Assembly: GCA_964440265.1 (NCBI GenBank)
Contig: CAYTRU010000025.1
Location: 1 to 14,426, forward strand
Direction of reading: 5' to 3'
DNA length: 14,426 bases
Origin: CAYMUN01 sp964440265
GTDB lineage: Bacteria > Patescibacteriota > Saccharimonadia > Saccharimonadales > UBA4665
Shown here one piece after another: positions 12,574 through 14,426 of the stretch; position 1 is the stretch's first letter, and each line of letters opens with the position of its first letter. The notes under the pieces were generated by a model. It made no database searches. It saw only the letters and a program-made list of their open reading frames with translations, and was not told the origin of the DNA. The position numbers and the translations under genes were made by a program.

Positions 12574-13251
12574 TTATTTGTGCCATAGCTGATCACCGAC
12601 TCTCAGGGTTCTAAAGTGAGCTATAGCTATTCCTAGTCCACCAACAATAGAAGCAGCATTAAAAGGAGCAAATCCTTGGTTATCAGCTGTCAAGTCGTAT
12701 ATGGAGGGATCTATAAGCCTCGGATCCCTTAAGCGCTTCTTATAGGCACGGTAGCCACCTGCTATAGAAGTGCCATGAGTACCCCAACCATCAACTAATT
12801 CTAAATGAAGGTGTACAAGCCGGCCTTCTTCATCACCCTCGTCTATATGTAGACTAGCGATCTCTTCGCCTTTATTTACTGGCTGACCTATTTCCACTCT
12901 AGGTATTACGTGAGCAAATTGGCTAAACAAACCGCTACCTTGAGCTCCATGTTCGATTGTAATAGAGGCAGCATACCCTCCCCACACTCCCCCAGTTATA
13001 ACTTGCGCAACTTTACCCTCAGCAACTGAACGTATTGATGTTGTAGGCGGTAAACCCAAAACTATCATGCCATCTTCTCGCAGGTATGCTCCAAAATCAA
13101 AGCCGTCATGCGTATGAGCCTCAGGGGCAAAAGGCTGAAAACCGTTACAATTAACCCAGGCTTTAAACCCTGCAATCTCTGTTCCATCGATAGGTAAAAC
13201 GGTCTCGATTTGAGGATTCCACTCCCTAATTTCAGGTGATCTCATAGACAT
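12574..13251 (-). CDS. M23 (LytM-like) metallopeptidase-family protein without signal peptide
   Basis: 225 aa. The LytM fold motifs are present: H48 and D52 in THDGFDFG (HxxxD), VAEGKVAQV (77-85, the usual beta strand after the inserted loop), FAHV (112-115) and HLHLEL (147-152), giving Zn ligands H48, D52 and H149. Active relatives cut peptidoglycan cross-bridges or are degenerate regulators such as EnvC. No signal peptide or clear membrane anchor is present apart from a mildly hydrophobic stretch at 194-212. It is therefore either not exported by Sec, acts on a non-wall substrate, or reaches the outside another way. TGG-TATTGT lies 4 bases before the ATG (13261-13256, minus), again implying almost no leader. 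Confidence 0.75.
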   Translation of the reverse strand: MSMRSPEIREWNPQIETVLPIDGTEIAGFKAWVNCNGFQPFAPEAHTHDGFDFGAYLREDGMIVLGLPPTTSIRSVAEGKVAQVITGGVWGGYAASITIEHGAQGSGLFSQFAHVIPRVEIGQPVNKGEEIASLHIDEGDEEGRLVHLHLELVDGWGTHGTSIAGGYRAYKKRLRDPRLIDPSIYDLTADNQGFAPFNAASIVGGLGIAIAHFRTLRVGDQLWHK

Positions 13252-13255
13252 AAAA

Positions 13256-13264
13256 ACAATACCA
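13256..13264 (-). promoter_or_regulatory. extended -10 next to the M23-like start codon
   Basis: TGG-TATTGT on the minus strand ends four bases before ATG 13251. The second in-frame ATG (13245) is ten bases after it. A leaderless or near-leaderless message is predicted. The rest of the gap to 13366 shows nothing else. Confidence 0.45.
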
Positions 13265-13366
13265 CAAAAATGATATTATTTCAATTGGCGGGCTATAGTA
13301 AATGAGGTTAGAACTTTTTTGTCTAACGACAGAGACTAAGGTCATCCACAGTGCCACTTCACCAAT

Positions 13367-14227
13367 TTAGGGGGAAGAATTAGGGCTGGCATGTCCGCCG
13401 AGGCTGTACAGAAAATTTTCGATTTGCAAATTCACGTTATCGGGTTTTTCAGCCATCAATAAGTGACCGGCATTTTCCACGATATGAGTTCGTGTCGGTT
13501 GGAGGCGCTCGCAAAATCGCAAACCATTAGCGAGAGACAAAACACGATTTTGTTGACCCCAAAAAACCATTGTGGGCGGTAAATGCGAGGGCCGAACAAA
13601 ATCGTGACTGAATTTATTAAATGAAGACAGGCCCTTCGTCAGGTTAAGCCGCGATTGAGTTTGCGCTGGATTGCTAGCTTCTTTACTTTCCGCAAGAAAA
13701 ACTGGATCAGTGGGATCAGGCAGGACTGCATAGTTGGTGCGCACGGCAGACTTAATCACGCTCGGGATGTGTTCAAACATTTTCAACGTAGCCCAGTGAA
13801 CAGGTTCTAAAAAATCAGACAGGGATAAACTCGCCCAACGCACCAAAGGTGTCATCATGTGATGACCGCCACAGAGATTAAATAAAATCAAGGCTTGTAG
13901 CCGTGAAGAATTTCGAGAGGCGTATTCGAGAGCAGCGGCTGCACCAACGCAGTTGCCCACCAAGATAAGATTTTGTAGGTTGAGTTGCGCTAAAATCTCG
14001 TCAGTCATTTGAGTATAAAAATTGAGATCGTAGGTCACATTCGGACGATCCGAAGCGCCGCAACCAAGCATATCAAAAGCCAACACACTATATTTTTTAG
14101 CGAAGTGCTGTATCTGATAGTGCTAGACCCAATGCCCACTGCCGCCGTTGTGCAGAAACAGCATCGGCTCACCAGATCCGACTTCCACATATTTAACAGT
14201 GTTAGAACTTAAAGACAGGCTTTTCAT
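13367..14227 (-). pseudogene. alpha/beta hydrolase interrupted by an amber codon
   Basis: One frame runs from ATG 14227 to 13367 (286 aa if read through) with a single TAG at 14125-14123, codon 35, inside GHWV*HYQIQHFAKKY, where relatives usually carry Trp (TGG to TAG is one change). The oxyanion segment LHNGGSGHW is at 25-33. The nucleophile elbow GNCVG has Cys93 where Ser is usual. WGQQNRVLS has Asn227 where the catalytic Asp is expected, and GH at 254-255 gives the catalytic His. GAGGTG lies 7 bases before ATG and a TATACT -10 at 14255-14250. The normal reaction would be hydrolysis of an ester or similar bond. The stop plus the Asp-to-Asn change suggest decay. Confidence 0.75.
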
Positions 14228-14322
14228 AATTACTCACCTCAATAAAGATAGTATACATTTGGGGTTCATGGTTAGATACACAAATTTCTCTGGCGGGCCC
14301 GACTATGCCGACCATATGACGC

Positions 14323-14351
14323 TTGACAAAAAAGTGTAAGCATGATAGTAT
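14323..14351 (+). promoter_or_regulatory. consensus sigma70-type promoter reading out of the window
   Basis: TTGACA at 14323-14328 and TAGTAT at 14346-14351 are separated by 17 bases. It is the strongest -35 in the window. The start should be near 14358, next to ATG 14360. Confidence 0.75.
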
Positions 14352-14359
14352 GATATTTC

Positions 14360-14380
14360 ATGGACTGGTTTATCAACTAA
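14360..14380 (+). other. six-codon ORF at the transcript start (MDWFIN)
   Basis: ATG 14360 lies eight bases after the -10 and ends at TAA 14378-14380, 23 bases before the next ATG. It may be a short leader ORF like the one at 12463-12495, or chance. Confidence 0.25.
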
Positions 14381-14403
14381 ATAGGAAAGTAGCTTTCAGA
14401 GAA

Positions 14404-14426
14404 ATGACCCTTCCAGAATTCCCAGC
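14404..14426 (+). CDS. start of a gene running off the window
   Basis: ATG 14404 begins MTLPEFP and remains open to the window end, downstream of the strong promoter at 14323. AGGAAAG at 14383-14389 is too far upstream and AGAGAA at 14398-14403 too close for a good ribosome site, so the true start may differ. Too little is visible to name the product. Confidence 0.35.

Noticed and set aside
14123..14125. TAG recoded as sense genome-wide
   Set aside because: TAG ends the 3305 and 11933 genes normally, so a general recoding is unlikely.

Overview
The window most resembles a genome of the Candidate Phyla Radiation, probably Candidatus Saccharibacteria (TM7). The grounds are indirect. It has many small envelope proteins of the type common there: Pro-rich single-TM proteins starting MNP, a pilin-like protein, and short exported helical proteins. 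Gene spacing is tight, extended -10 promoters sit directly against start codons, and metabolic genes are few. TGA is used as a stop here (methyltransferase remnant at 784, pilin-like gene at 10915), so the TGA=Gly code of Gracilibacteria/Absconditabacteria does not apply. The assignment is inference from protein look-alikes, not a database match.

Layout. 1-1593 (+): a degenerate tRNA-Val cut by the window edge, a methyltransferase gene broken by a frameshift, a structured non-coding RNA candidate with its own sigma70-type promoter and terminator, then nrdR behind an 18-bp palindromic operator. 1622-3661 (-): a membrane glycosyltransferase (GT2) abutting a small three-TM membrane protein. 3935-4189 (+): tRNA-Thr(CGT), a duplicated tRNA-Thr 3' fragment and tRNA-Gly(CCC). 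4256-5996 (+): an isochorismatase-like cysteine hydrolase and a two-gene exported/membrane pair. 6006-14227 (-), separately promoted short units: an eight-TM protein built from two copies of a four-TM unit, a 49-aa Lmo0937-type membrane peptide, an inositol-monophosphatase-family enzyme behind a Pro-rich DUF4352-like surface protein, a VIT1/CCC1 transporter, a small coiled-coil protein, an exported three-TM protein, a pilin-domain protein, a half-length PQ-loop-like membrane protein, an unknown cytoplasmic protein with a short upstream leader ORF, an M23-like metallopeptidase and an alpha/beta hydrolase interrupted by an amber codon. From 14323 (+), a consensus promoter starts a transcript leaving the window.

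How they fit together: most products are membrane or cell-surface proteins, consistent with a host-attached lifestyle (inference). The recurring regulatory theme is TGn-TATAnT-type -10 elements placed six bases before an ATG, predicting leaderless mRNAs. Several genes are decayed: tRNA-Val, methyltransferase, PQ-loop half-protein and alpha/beta hydrolase.

The least explained stretch is 808-1089, holding the palindrome, the promoter, the folded RNA and an overlapping ORF without a normal start codon. No CRISPR array, transposase, integrase or rRNA is visible.
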